Source of the DNA: Takakia lepidozioides
Taxonomy: Eukaryota > Streptophyta > Takakiopsida > Takakiales > Takakiaceae
DNA length: 64,000 nt
Direction of reading: 5' to 3'
Assembly: GCA_030704615.1 (NCBI GenBank)
Contig: CM060733.1
Coordinates: 42,782,001-42,846,000 of the forward strand
Shown: positions 52,814-64,000 of the stretch, piece by piece
Layout of the letters: each line of letters opens with the position of its first letter
How positions within the stretch are numbered: the stretch's first letter is position 1
Translations under genes and position numbers: made by a program
Notes under the pieces: model-generated
Seen by the model: the letters and a program-made list of their open reading frames with translations, nothing else
Told to the model about the DNA's origin: nothing
The model's database searches: none

Positions 52814-55811
52814 ATGCCTCGATCGATATCACGGTCACCACCTCGCAAGGGGAGGCGACGATCACCACCACGCTCTCCAACGCCTCCAAGTCATCGACAC
52901 AGCAGTAGAAGGAGGCGAGACCATAGAAGCCGCTCTCCTCATCTACATTCACATGGCAGGTGTGTTACAGTGAGCAAACAATGGCCCCTGCTTGGCGTCT
53001 TTCTCAAACTTTGAGCTGCTCTTGTTTTGCGCTAGAAGCCATGTGAGAGTCGAGAACTTGTCGAGAAAGAGATGAGAAAGTATCAAGAAATTGATCAGAA
53101 AAGGAAAGAAATGAGAATGAGGTGGGAGCAGACAGGCTCGGGATGGACGGAGGGGGGTTTGATGACGCAGCGGCTATTTTGGAGAAAAGCAGGAGGCCTT
53201 GGGAAGGTCTCTTCAGGAACCTTACATACGCTTCTTCTGCCTCTGCTGAACCCTGATGACCGCCCTCTGCCCTCTGGTAACGGTACCATAGATGCGCATA
53301 CCCTGTTGCTTTCAGCTTCGGCGGCAGTCAGTTTGTTCATATGTAGATTATGCTTTTCCGGTCAGTATGGTTGAGGAGATTGCAGAGGATTGAACAAACA
53401 TGCTATTTGGGTGCATGCCTGCTCTACATCCTAAGTTGGTAGGTACGGCAGAAAAATTACTTTGGGGAGTGTGTAGGGTAAGTAAAGCCTGGGGAGTGAC
53501 GCCTCAACAAATCTGGGTTGTCTATGGGAGGAGCTTGCAGTAAAATTGTAGACACTGCAAACAGTTGGGGGTCACAAACACTCCAGGTCATCTTGGAAAC
53601 AAGTCTTGGATCAATTGGATCCGAGTGGTGGTGGCCGATCAAACATTTTCCAATGACAGTGTATGTGAAGTAAGAAGTTTTAGAGGTTTCTATGCGATGT
53701 GTCAGTAACTGGCTAGGCATGCTTCTGGTTTGGATAGGCGCAAGAGTCGGTCACCGTCTCCAAGGCGAGGGAAGCGGCGCAGTTATTCACGGTCTCGAAG
53801 CCCAAGTCTCATCTCGTTGGAGAGGAGGCGAGCTCTAGACAAGGCACGTGAAGATGAAGAACTGGAGAAGAGAAGGTAATGCCTTTTGCCTGGCTGATCT
53901 CTCTGTGATGCATTTGGTTATATGTTGTCGGTACAGAGTCTTTATATGATTCTAGGTTTGGAAACCATCTGCTGTTGTGATTCTGTCTCGATGAATCACT
54001 TTGTCCTCTCTGATCCACAATTGGTACTGGTATCAAAGTGGTACAGCTACAGCCAGTTTGTTGTCTCCTCAGACTGAACCGTTTTCATGATACGACTGGT
54101 GTGTGCCTGTTTTTCTTCATTTTCTTGCTTATTTTACTTGGCACTCAAAAGTGAGTGCAGACACATCATTTGAAAACATTTGGTGTGGGGATTATGGTGA
54201 ATGCCTGTAAAAAACATTTTTAATGGTTATCCGTACTGCATTTAGGGTGCATTTAGGGGTGGACACATGTGGGTAACTCATAACTAAATGCCAGATTGCT
54301 TGGCTGTAGCTTAGCTAAACTCAGCGATGGATGCATCCAGGCACCCTAAATGTTGAAAATGGTGGAAGGAGGACAGCCTCTTGACAGGATTTGTTTAATG
54401 AAAATAGAATATTCACAGTATAAGCGGCCGCCTCCGTGTTTTAGCAATAGACTTCTGGTTTAATCGTTTTTAAGGGGGGGAAGGTGCTACATAAAACTTA
54501 GTTCTGAATATTGATAGAAAACCTCCTCTCGTTACTAATTTCATCTCATGGGTAGGCAGTCCACAAGGCATGTGGCACCAGTTGAAGCACTGGGATGCCT
54601 CACCTTCAGTGTCTTAGACATCAAATTTTCGGTATTAGGACCCCAGAATCTGCAGTATATGACATTTTTGCTCAGTATTCTGAACCTCGACCTCTCTGAC
54701 CTGGTGACAGGCGCCAGCAAGAATGTGAACTAAAGCTTATTGAGGAGGAAACTGCACGAAGAGTGGAGGAAGCCATACGCAAAAAGGTGCATGAGGCCTT
54801 AAGTTCAGAGGAAGTGAAGAAGGAGATTGAGAGGAAAATCCAAGAGGGGCGCAAGAAGATTTTTGATGACATTGCCAGCCAGCTTGACAGAGAAAAGGAG
54901 GAAGCGCTGGCTGAGGCCAGGAGAAAAGAAGTGAGTTCTTTACTATATTTTCCTTGTTCGACTTTTTGAATAATGTCAACTTATTCAAACTTCTGTCTCG
55001 ACAGAATCACACCTTAGTCTTTGTGAGAATGCCAAATGTGACTGTGCAGAAGTATATACTGAATCAGCTGTATGAATGGGTGACATTTTATAAATGTGGG
55101 CGTTACCGGGTAGTCACCATGGCATCTGTTCCCCAAATCACATCCTGTGGATTGGCGAAAGCTTGTGATGTTTCTGGGGACTTAGTGGTCTCATTGTCCA
55201 CTCGTCAGACTCTTTTTCAGGGAACCCCTACATGGAGGAATTGTATCAGCAATCACTACATGCTGTTCAGGTTTTACCAGTGTAAAATGATGACTTCAAT
55301 GAAAACTTGTCTCTCAAAGATTTCATTTTTCACCTGCACTCTCTACTTCCTTCAACTTTCCAGGTGTAAAGAAGTGAATTTTGTGGACTTTACACCAGAT
55401 CTGTACTAGGCACCCCTTCCAAATGGCAGCAATGTTTGATACCCTGAAGCCGCTGTGCATGAGAACTTCCATTACCAGGGAGGTGCAGCAAAGATGGAGT
55501 CACAGCCTCAGTGCTAACTGACGTAGGACAATTTATGATTGCAGGAGCGAGCTCGGCGGGAGAAGGAAGAGCTGGAAAATATGCTGGAGGAAAATCGGCG
55601 AAAGATAGAAGAGTCACAGAGGCGTGCTGCAGAAGAGCAAGCCAGAAAGGAAGAAGAGCGCTTCCGGGAGTTGGAAACTTTGCAGCGTCAAAAAGAGGAG
55701 GCTCTGCGACGCAAAAAGTTGGAAGAGGAACAGGGACGCGCCGAACAAATGAAAATATTAGGCAAGAAAAATACTCGTCCCAAATTGTCATTTGCCCTTG
55801 GATTAAAATGA
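52814..55811 (+). CDS. ARGLU1: ARGLU1-like Arg/Glu-rich splicing co-factor, 4 exons
   Basis: Exons: 52814-52959, 53738-53875, 54711-54930 and 55545-55811, giving 771 nt and 256 residues in frame with GT..AG introns. The N-terminal third is Arg/Ser-rich (MPRSISRSPPRKGRRR, RRDHRSRSPH, RRSYSRSRSPS). The rest is one long charged helix: LIEEETARRVEEAIRKKV, REKEEALAEARRKE, LEENRRKIEESQRRAAEEQ. It ends GKKNTRPKLSFALGLK, the conserved tail of ARGLU1. Metazoan ARGLU1 sits in nuclear speckles, modulates alternative splicing and binds Mediator; this copy has the same layout. Length is close to the roughly 270 residues of animal orthologues. The first intron (778 bases) could hide alternative exons. Confidence 0.88.
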
Positions 55812-57894
55812 CGGTATAGTGTCATTTAAGCTAAACCTTGGGTGGACTGAAGAGAATTGCCGAGTTTGTTTCACCTAGAGTACAGGATTGGATGGGGCTT
55901 GCAAGGAGAGGTGTGCCTCACATTGGAATTTTTTGATGCAGAATGAGAATGTTGTGTGCATGTAGTTTTGAAAATTTCCAGTCTTTCACCCTTTTGCATC
56001 TTTCTGTTGCTAAGCATTATGCAACTGTAGATGTCAGTTTTGAATGGAGTAGGCACTGTTTTGGACATTTTTTGTCTTGTTAGGCGGCATCCCTCGATGC
56101 GATGCATGAAAAGATAGAGCGTTCGCAGAGGATATGATAACCTACTAAATTTGGGAAGGTTTTGGGCTTCCTCCTCGCATTTTGAGAAAACCTACCCATC
56201 GCCGGGGATGCAAGTGCTTCAAACGAGGATGAAAAACCTTGTTCATATCAGTGGGGTCCAGTAAAGGTTGTGCAGTGTGCACTGTCACGACTCAATACTG
56301 CCTATATAGTTTTACCATCTGCATAAAACTGTCTAGTGTTTACTTGGTGGTGTCCACCTTAACTGATTTGCTGTAAAGCTTTAAAGAGGAATTTGGATGG
56401 TGGCTATGGTTATCCTTTTTGCAAGCCCAAATACAGAGATAGTAAGTATAGGATGGTATTCATATTACCTGCTTGCTAACTTGTACACGTCAGTTCCGTG
56501 AGAAGGAATATATCACTAGCTTGGCAACTAATAGAGCTTGTGTGTGGTGTAAGCTTTGGTAGGGTAGGTGATAAAGCTCAAAATGCCAGTTGAAGTTTGA
56601 AAGACATGGGGCCGCAGTCGCATTGCTCATACTTGTAGTGAATGGAAAGATTTAATTACTCTTCGTCGTATAAATTTATTTTCAAATATATCAATATATG
56701 AATCGAGATGATTTGTTTGTTTGTTTATTTTGTCACATTGAGATGTCCCAAACCGCGAGGCCCCAGCGCTGGTGCCTGGTACCGTTGGAAAGCCCTCGAG
56801 GAGGGGTGCACCGGCATTGTCTCATGATTTTTTGACCTGCGGTGTGGGAGGAGATATTGAATTCCAAGTACTTTTGGTCCAAGTATTTTTGGTCATTGGA
56901 AATTCACGAAAAACAGCAAAAAGGGCAAAGTAAAGTGGAAGGGCATTCCTTGGATAATGGTTGGAGCCTCAAGGGAGAGATATCAAGGGAATGGTCCGAG
57001 GGAAAGGTCTCCAGTTCAAATCTGGGCGTAGGCTCTCTGAATTTTTAAAAAAAAAAGTAGATATTGCACTTGGACTTGGATGACACTAGACACTTGGGCC
57101 TGAACATGGGAGATGCTTTGGATACACGAATAGAAGATTGCACCTTGAGCTTAGATTTCACATGGGCCACCGACATAGGCTACACTACAAGTCGCACTTG
57201 GGCCTCAACATAGGAGACCCACTTGGATACATAAGAAATTGCACTTGGGCTTAGATTTCAATTCTTCACACATGGGCCTTGACGAAGGAGACCCTACTTG
57301 AATACATAGGGGATTGCACTTGGACTTAGATTTCAATTATTAACACATGGGCCAATGGCGCAGGCTACCCTAGGCCTAGATCTCCCAAACAGGAAGGTCT
57401 TAGATACATAAGGGATTGCACTTGGACTTAGATGACATTGGACACTTGGGCCAATGGCACAGGCTACCCTATCAAATATATGAATCGAGACAATTTGTTT
57501 TGTTTTGTTTTGTTTCCTTTGTGGAGTTGTTGAGATCTCCCAAACCGTGGGCCCCCCGGCCTGGTGCTTGGTTTGTTGGAAAACCCTCAATGAGGAGGGG
57601 TGCACCGGCTTGGTACTTTGGGTCGGTGGAAATTCGAGAAAATAGCAAAGTGGGCTTACCTGGGACATTGGAGCCTAGACTGGAGATAGATCATTAATGA
57701 TAAGATATATAACTACTCAATAAATAGGAAGATAATAGGAATAATGTATTTTGGAGATTGGTACTTTTGCCGGCGGCTCCTGCTCCTCGGCATACTGAAT
57801 CGAGTACTTATGAATGCGGCGAGATGATGGGAGGCCGGGTAGCATAGCAATGGAGGCGGCGAGGTTCTGGGTTCAGTTCCTGATGGGAGGTTGT
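55812..57894. repeat. Intergenic region with dispersed repeats, part 1
   Basis: Two repeat themes recur here and again at 58300-59640: CAAGTACTTTTGGTC..GGAAATTCGCGAAAAA..AGCAAAGTGGGC (near 56866, 57612), and TTGCACTTGGACTTAGATG..GACACTTGGGCC (57060-57480). A (TTTTG)n tract lies near 57497-57525. No gene is recognised. Confidence 0.65.
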
Positions 57895-58290
57895 GGCAGT
57901 GTAACCCCGATTGATGTAACCCTCCACTCGGTATAACCCCGGTCGATGTAACCCTCCACTTTTGTAACCTCGATTTCTCATGTAACTCTGGTTGGTCCAT
58001 TTTATACTTAGCCCACATTTGGACTTAGTCAAATTTCGAGACCAAGTGTGGGTTACACCGACTGGAGTTACACTCCATTCTGTGTAACCCCGAGTGGAGT
58101 TACACACCTCGTCATGTAACCTGATGTAACCCCAAGTGGAGTTACACACCTCGTCGTGTAACCCGATGTAACCCCAAGTGGAGTTACACACCTCGTCGTG
58201 TAACCCGATGTAACCCCAAGTGGAGTTACACACCTCGTTGTGTAACCCGGTGTAACCCCGACTGGAGTTGACACTCCTTCAGTTCCATGT
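57895..58290. repeat. 42-bp tandem repeat with GTAAC/GTTAC dyad
   Basis: Four full copies from 58083, each with TGTAACCCCAAGTGGAGTTAC then ACACCTCGTCGTG and GTAACCCGA, and more diverged copies from about 57900. The GTAAC..GTTAC halves form a small inverted repeat in each unit. Minus-strand frames with a periodic CNSTWGYIGLHD peptide are artefacts of the repeat. Confidence 0.88.
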
Positions 58291-58299
58291 CACCCTCAA

Positions 58300-60355
58300 C
58301 AGAGGGTGGGGAAGATTTGACATGCCGGAAACAGGCGTACCATCCTGTCAGAGGTTGCAGGTGTACATTAAGTTCTTACATTATTCCTATTATCTTCCCA
58401 ATAAATTCATGGAAAATAATAAATTGGTTTTTTTATTTATGAAGTAAAATGGGCTTTCCTTGAACAATGATTGGAAATCTTACTACTCTCAATAAATTCA
58501 TGAAAACCAAAACAAAACAAAACAAAAAAACTACCTTGCTTCATCTCTTGATCGAATTTCAAGTACTTTTGGTCGCTGGAAATTCTCGAAAAAGAGCATA
58601 GTGGGCTTTCCTCGAACAATGAATTCATGAAAACCAACCCAAACCAAAACAAGCGGCTAGTCGCATATGGCTCCTCTTTGTCTATAGCTAAATCTACTTT
58701 CATCCATAATAAACTTGAGAAAATCATCAATTTATTCTTCATAAATTGTTCAATAAGACAGATGTTACTTAAGGGAGGTGCTACCTAGAGGCATATGAAG
58801 TAGTTTTCAGCAAAGGAGATGAGGTGACACCTAGGGGAGGCACAATAGGGGCTTAGTGATTTTTGGTCTCTTCTTTAGAATAAAGAGGAGCCAACAAACA
58901 AACAACCTACCTTGCTCACATATTGACCGAATTTCAAGTACTTTTGATTGCTGGAAATTTGCGAAAAATAGTAAAGTGGGCTTTCCTAGAGCAGTGATTG
59001 GCCCTTCATGTGAGAGATTTGGAATTTCAAGTACTTTTGGTCGTTGGATATTTGCGAAAAATAGCAAAGTGGATATATCAATATATGATGCCTCGAGATT
59101 GCAAAAATAGCAAAGTGGGGTTTGTTAGAATAATGACATGGAGATCTCCCAAAATGTAAGGTCTCTGGATGCATAGGGGATTGCACTTGGAGTACTTAGA
59201 TGACATTGGACATTGGAGGTCGCACTTGGGCCTCAACATTGGAGAAGCACTTGGATACATATGACATTGTACTTGGGCTTAGATTTCAATTCTTCACACG
59301 TCGGCCAATGGCACATGCTGCCCTAGATCTTCCAAACATGGGTATCGTTGGATACATAGGGGATTGCACTTGGACATAGATGACACTGGACACTTGGACC
59401 AATGGCACATGCTAGCTACCCTAGAGGTTGCACTTGGGCCTCTATATAGGAGAGGCATTTTGTACATAGAGTGCGCTTGGACTTAGATGACACGGGACAG
59501 TTGGACCAATGGCACATGCTACCTGGAGGTCACATTTGGGCCTCGACATAGGAGACGCATTTGGATACTTAGGGGAGTGCACTTGGACTTAGATATCATT
59601 GGACAGTTGGGCCAACGGCAGAGACTACCCTAGTGTCCATGGAAAAACAAAATACTAGATTTTAGGGAACTTTGAAAATATTTATTAAAAGAGAGGAAAA
59701 AAATTGTAACTTCTGATGCCATAAGGACAGGCGGAAAACAATGCAAAGATCGGCTTTTTCCAAAAAAAAAGAGTGAGGAGGGAAGTTGCTTCCCAAGACG
59801 CAAACCGAAAGCACAAATTTGCAATTTGCAATTTTTCTCGCATGAGTACATTTTTGTTTCATTGTGATGTATTCTTTATATATCCCAAAACGCGTGGAAT
59901 ATGTCGCCCAGCTCAAGTGCGTAATGTGCTACGCAAACTTCTCCATGACAGTTGGGATTGTGTCCTCCTAACTTCCAATTTATTCCAACCTTCCTGAACA
60001 AGTGATCAGAAACGGTAGTTACTAATCATGTTGGCGCTACTGACCCAATGGCGGTACTCTCACATTCAACTGTTCCTACTCAGCATACGACTTACGGAAG
60101 TGAAGGAGAAGGTAGCTAAGTAAGTAGAGGAACATGTATAGAGATGTTCGGCCTTCTCGAGTGTATGCGCATTTACAGTCACAATTCACGCCACACGATA
60201 TGTGAGATAAGCGTTGATCTATTTGTACACTACAGAATAGCTTGCTAAGAAGCAATGTACACAATTCCGATGCACTCAAGTCGGCGGTCTTCAAAAACGC
60301 TAGGGTAAGTTGTACCCACGTATCTAGTATTCACAATAGGAAGTAATCCTCTTCA
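58300..60355. repeat. Intergenic region with dispersed repeats, part 2
   Basis: CAAGTACTTTTGGTCG..AAATAGCAAAGTGGGCTTTCC recurs near 58560, 58935, 59028 and 59105. The GCACTTGGACTTAGATGACA theme recurs from 59150 to 59610. Short AAAAC and poly-A tracts lie near 58500-58530 and 59760. No gene is recognised; the region contains the 3' UTR of HSP90 at its right end. Confidence 0.6.
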
Positions 60356-62989
60356 TCAGTCGACTTCCTCCATCTTGGAACCTTCGCCATCAGCTTCTTC
60401 TAGTGCTGGCATGTCGGCATCCTCCATCTCTCCACTTACTTCAGCAGCATCATCATCAGTAATGCTCAAGCCAAGTTTTACCATGCGGTGAATCCGGTTG
60501 CCAAAGGTGCTGGGATCGTCAAGACTAAAGCCGGAAGTCAGCAGAGAGGTCTCGTACAGAAGCAAAACGAGATCTTTCACGCTCTTATCGTTTTTATCTG
60601 CCTCTGCCCTCTTCCTCAGCTCGTCAATGATTTGGTTATCAGGATTAATCTCCATGGTCTTCTTCGAGGACATGTAGCTGGACATGCTGCTGTCTCGGAG
60701 GGCTTGAGCTTTCATGATACGTTCCATATTTGCACTCCAACCGTACTCCCCAGTCACTAAGACGCAGGGAGAGTTGACAATGCGATTAGATACAAGCACT
60801 TTCTCGACCTTGTCACCTAACGCGTCTTTAATTGTCTTGCATAGATTCTCAAACTGCGCCTTCTTTTCCTCCCTTTGTTTCTTCTCATCCTCAGATTCTT
60901 CGAGTTTCAAGCCCTCCTTTGTTGCTGATACAAGTTTCTTGCCATCATACTCTTTCAGCTGACCAACTGCGTATTCATCTATAGCATCCACCATGAAAAT
61001 CACCTCATAACCCTTCTTCTTCAGTCGCTCCAAAAACGGAGAGTTCTCCACAGCCTTCTTGCTCTCACCAGTTATGTAGTAGATGTCGGACTGGCCTTCC
61101 TTCATGCGAGTCACGTAGTCCTTGAAACTAGTCATCTCATCTCCACTCTTTGTTGAGTGATATCGGAGGAGATCAGCTAGCTTTTCTCTGTTCTGAGAGT
61201 CCTCATGAACACCGAGTTTCAAATTCTTCGAAAAAGATTCATAGAATTTGTTGTAGTCCTTGTTTTCAGCTATCTCAGAGAACATCTCAAGCGCCTTTTT
61301 CACCAGATTTTTCCTGATTACCTTCAAGATCTTGTTTTGCTGCAGAGTCTCACGGGAAATGTTTAAGGGGAGGTCCTCGGAATCTACCACACCCTTAACA
61401 AAGCCAAGATACTCAGGAATCAAATCCTTGCAATTGTCCATTATAAATACCCTCCTCACGTACAGCTTGATGTTGTTTTTCTTTTTCCTGGTGTCGAAAA
61501 GATCAAACGGGGCTCTTTTGGGAACATACAACACAGACTTGAACTCCAGCTGACCCTCCACCGAAAAGTGCTTCACAGCCAGGTGCTCTTCCCAGTCATT
61601 GGTTAAACTCTTGTAGAAAGCGGCGTACTCCTCCTTTGAAATTTCTTCAGGCTTCCTCATCCAGATTGGCTTCTGTTTGTTCACAAGGGTCCATTCATGT
61701 GACACCTCTTTCACCTTCTTCTTTTTCTTGTCCTTGTCCTTTTCCTTCTCCTCATCCACTTCCTCGATCTTCACCCCCGAGTGATCTCCTTTCTCCTCTG
61801 CTTCTTCCTCATCATCCGAGACCTCTTTCTCGGTGGTCTTCTCAGTCCACAACGAAATTGGGTAGCTAATAAACTCAGAATGTTTTTTGATGAGGTCCTT
61901 CAATTTTCTCTCCTCCAAGTACTCAAGCTGCACATTCAGACACCGGATACGGATGTCAGTACTGTTTACTCACGATAAATTTGAAGACTTTTTTCGATTC
62001 CAATCATTCCTGCTGGGATTGGTTTACCAAACAGATGTACAAAGAATATCGACAACATCTACCTGATCTTCCTTCAGAAATAGTTGTATCTTGGTGCCCC
62101 GACCAAGAGGTTCTCCAGACGTATCTCTGGTGACGGTAAATGATCCGCCAGCTTGAGATTCCCAAATGTATTGGTCATCGTCATTGTGCTTGGATGTTAA
62201 GATCACTTTCTCAGCTACCAAGTAGGCCGAATAGAAACCAACACCGAATTGACCAATCATGCTGACATCCGCTCCAGCAGCAAAGGCCTCCATGAATTCC
62301 TTAGTTCCAGATCGAGCAATTGTCCCAAGATTGTTGACCATCTCTGGTATTCACAATACATCTTGTCAGAAAAAGATATCGCACTTGCGAGGCGTCTAAC
62401 GGCGAAACGCTATGTCCACGCATATGTGACTTCACAAACAGAGCGTAACACAAAACATTTGGAAAGCAGGGAAATATCGAGACAGCAAGACAAACATAAA
62501 CCAACTCCCACAACACTAATGACAAAAGGGAAGCCGTCGGTGCCTCACCAGCTTTCGTCATTCCAATCCCACTGTCAATGATTGTCAAGGTGTTGTTTGT
62601 TTTGTCGGGAACTACGTGAATGCAAAGTTCAGGCTGTGCATCGAGCTTGCTCTTGTCTGTGAGACTCTCAAACCGAATCTTGTCCAACGCCTGAGATACA
62701 TCATTTCAAAACAGAATTAAGTCACCTCGAAATAACAAGCACTAGCGACATCTTCTAGAGTAACAGCACGAAAACATCCAACAAGGCACGGGAAACAGCG
62801 CCATGCAATCTTACTTACATCAGACGAATTGCTAATCAACTCTCGCAGAAAAACCTCCTTGTTGCTATAGAACGTGTTGATGATGAGACTGAGAAGTTGA
62901 TTGATCTCCGCCTGGAAGGCAAAGGTCTCAACCTCCCGTCCCTCGCCTCCCTCGCCTCCCATGACGACATCGCTCTCGGTGGCAGCCAT
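60356..62989 (-). CDS. HSP90: Cytosolic heat shock protein 90, 4 exons
   Basis: Minus-strand exons: 62989-62819, 62690-62549, 62343-62063 and 61927-60356, giving 2,166 nt and 721 residues in frame. ATG 62989 ([12 protein letters not shown]) was chosen over an in-frame TTG. N-terminal GHKL ATPase motifs: [11 protein letters not shown] (catalytic Glu), DSGIGMT and [14 protein letters not shown] charged linker rich in E and K ([12 protein letters not shown]) precedes the middle domain start [22 protein letters not shown] is in the middle domain. The C-terminus ends KMEEVD, the TPR-co-chaperone binding signature of the cytosolic form. The protein folds kinases and receptors as an ATP-driven dimer. 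Length is typical. It is transcribed towards ARGLU1 (convergent), with heat-shock elements upstream. Confidence 0.96.
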
Positions 62990-63172
62990 TGCACCTCCCA
63001 AAAATCAGACGCTTACCGCGAAAAAACCTCCACACAATCCTCGACAGACAAATTTAGCGCAGAACAGAAAGGCGCACACAATCACGCGACGATCGCAAGC
63101 TCCAGAGAGAATGCGTAGAAACAAGCGATGGTGCTCACTACCAAAGTAGCGCGACGGTGAAGAGAGCCCGTC

Positions 63173-63178
63173 TTTATA
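63173..63178 (-). promoter_or_regulatory. TATA box of HSP90
   Basis: TATAAA on the minus strand (CTATAAAGACGGG), 184 bases upstream of the ATG and downstream of the heat-shock elements in the direction of transcription, the usual arrangement for a plant heat-shock promoter. Confidence 0.7.
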
Positions 63179-63236
63179 GCAATTTCCCAATTCACAGCGG
63201 GGCGTCCGATCTCTGGTTCCAACGGCGGAGATCGGC

Positions 63237-63294
63237 TTCTAGAATCATCTGAAGGCATGCGTATTCCAGAACACTCGGCCGAAGACTCCAGAAG
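63237..63294 (-). promoter_or_regulatory. Heat-shock elements upstream of HSP90
   Basis: TTCTAGAA (63237-63244) and TTCCAGAA (63264-63271) are perfect TTCnnGAA cores. CTCCAGAAG (63286-63294) is one base off. They sit 60-120 bases upstream of the TATA box. TTC/GAA pairs of this kind bind heat-shock factor trimers. Confidence 0.65.
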
Positions 63295-63309
63295 GCCCGA
63301 CCTCGTCGT

Positions 63310-64000
63310 CTTCTCCAAACATATCCATGGCCATCCTCGACGCTGCGAGTGCTGTGGTGATCTCTTAGGATCACCAACTCGGCTCAGCATATGCCAGGCG
63401 GTGGCATGGGAGGAGGATGGTGATTCTCATCAATCTATACGGCTTCCAGTACCCCCTGGTTTCTCAGTCTGAGGAAATTTCATTCCAAAGTCCTGTTCTC
63501 TGTCGTAATCATTCCAAGTCGTAATCAATCAATCAATCCTCTGTTTTGCCTTTTGCGTGCAGAGGAAAAAATCGATGCGGGTTAAGATGGAGGCAGGTAG
63601 TGGTTTGATTTTAGCTGTTAGCTTTTGCTGTAGGTGAATTGGGAGTAGTAGAGGAATGAGAGGCACAATCACGTGTACAGTGTAGAGTAAGCACCTTAAT
63701 TCACATTGCATTCACATGAGGTTTTGTTAGGACTGTCAAGCTTTTCTTCGAACAGCCGTAACTTCCTCAATCCCGGTACCATTGAACAGGCACTTGAGGA
63801 CCGAAAGGGGAGAAAGTTATAAGTCCAAATTCATGGAACAGCATCCCGGCCCTTCAGGGCATACAGTTAAAACAGCATGTCAGGGCGGGTATTGGGGTTA
63901 GATAGTCCCCGCAAACAGAGCGCTGCTCTAAAATTAGAGGTTGAGAAGGGTTCCTATGTAAGGAAGCTCGATGAAGTCTTTAGGGCCTTCAAAACAGCTG
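63310..64000. other. Right flank without recognised gene
   Basis: Short frames on both strands, none recognised. 63740-64000 contains CTTCGAACAGCCGTAACTTC and other text reminiscent of retrotransposon leader or LTR sequence, but there is no second copy in the window to confirm it. Confidence 0.35.

Noticed and set aside
55390-55791. Minus-strand ORF of 133 codons over the last ARGLU1 exon
   Set aside because: Antisense of a strongly recognised coding exon.
57808-58233. Minus-strand ORF of 141 codons with CNSTWGYIGLHD repeats
   Set aside because: Created by the 42-bp satellite having a unit length divisible by three.
60488-61553. Plus-strand ORFs of 77-97 codons within HSP90
   Set aside because: Antisense shadows of the HSP90 coding exon.
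1-64000. tRNA genes
   Set aside because: I looked for GGTTCGA-type B boxes with a plausible cloverleaf and found none I could support by eye; a tRNAscan-SE run would settle it.

Overview
The window is eukaryotic nuclear DNA. Genes are split by short introns with GT..AG borders, and an AATAAA signal follows one of them. The gene content (plastid-type rhomboid protease, APE2, ARGLU1 and HSP90 homologues, a Ty3/gypsy chromovirus, hAT and PIF/Harbinger transposons) points to the green lineage. The rich, unfamiliar repeat landscape makes me suspect a streptophyte alga such as Chara; that last step is inference. There is one 500-base assembly gap (1954-2453).

Layout. 1-1950 holds a decayed transposase-like reading frame. 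2454-4600 holds tandem arrays and one large palindrome, all built around the palindromic core AAATTCGGCGCCGAATTT. 4910-11426 is the most unusual gene. I could join ten exons without breaking frame into a 1,461-residue protein. It combines a ParB/sulfiredoxin-like domain with a methyltransferase-like region whose motif order (IV, then V-like, then I) is that of beta-class N4-cytosine/N6-adenine DNA methylases. Its sixth intron is filled by a 190-bp tandem array carrying the same GGCGCC core as the flanking arrays. A broken copy of its last three exons follows at 12331-13443, then a further GGCGCC-core array.

15.8-38.7 kb is a transposon graveyard. It contains a truncated minus-strand gypsy pol, a chromovirus with two recognisable LTRs and an extra 3' reading frame, a rearranged hAT transposase split over both strands, a minus-strand gypsy gag with a leader ORF, and a deleted plus-strand gypsy-type element whose integrase is followed by a PHD finger. 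38701-42591 is a nearly complete PIF/Harbinger element: a frameshifted Myb-like ORF, an intact DDE transposase and matching terminal repeats. It ends 95 bases before the start codon of the rhomboid gene.

42.7-63 kb is the conserved block: RBL10-like rhomboid (+), APE2 (+), ARGLU1 (+), about 4.5 kb of repeats, then cytosolic HSP90 (-) with a TATA box and heat-shock elements. Exon borders for all five intact multi-exon genes were inferred by eye from splice consensus, frame and family conservation; transcripts were not available.
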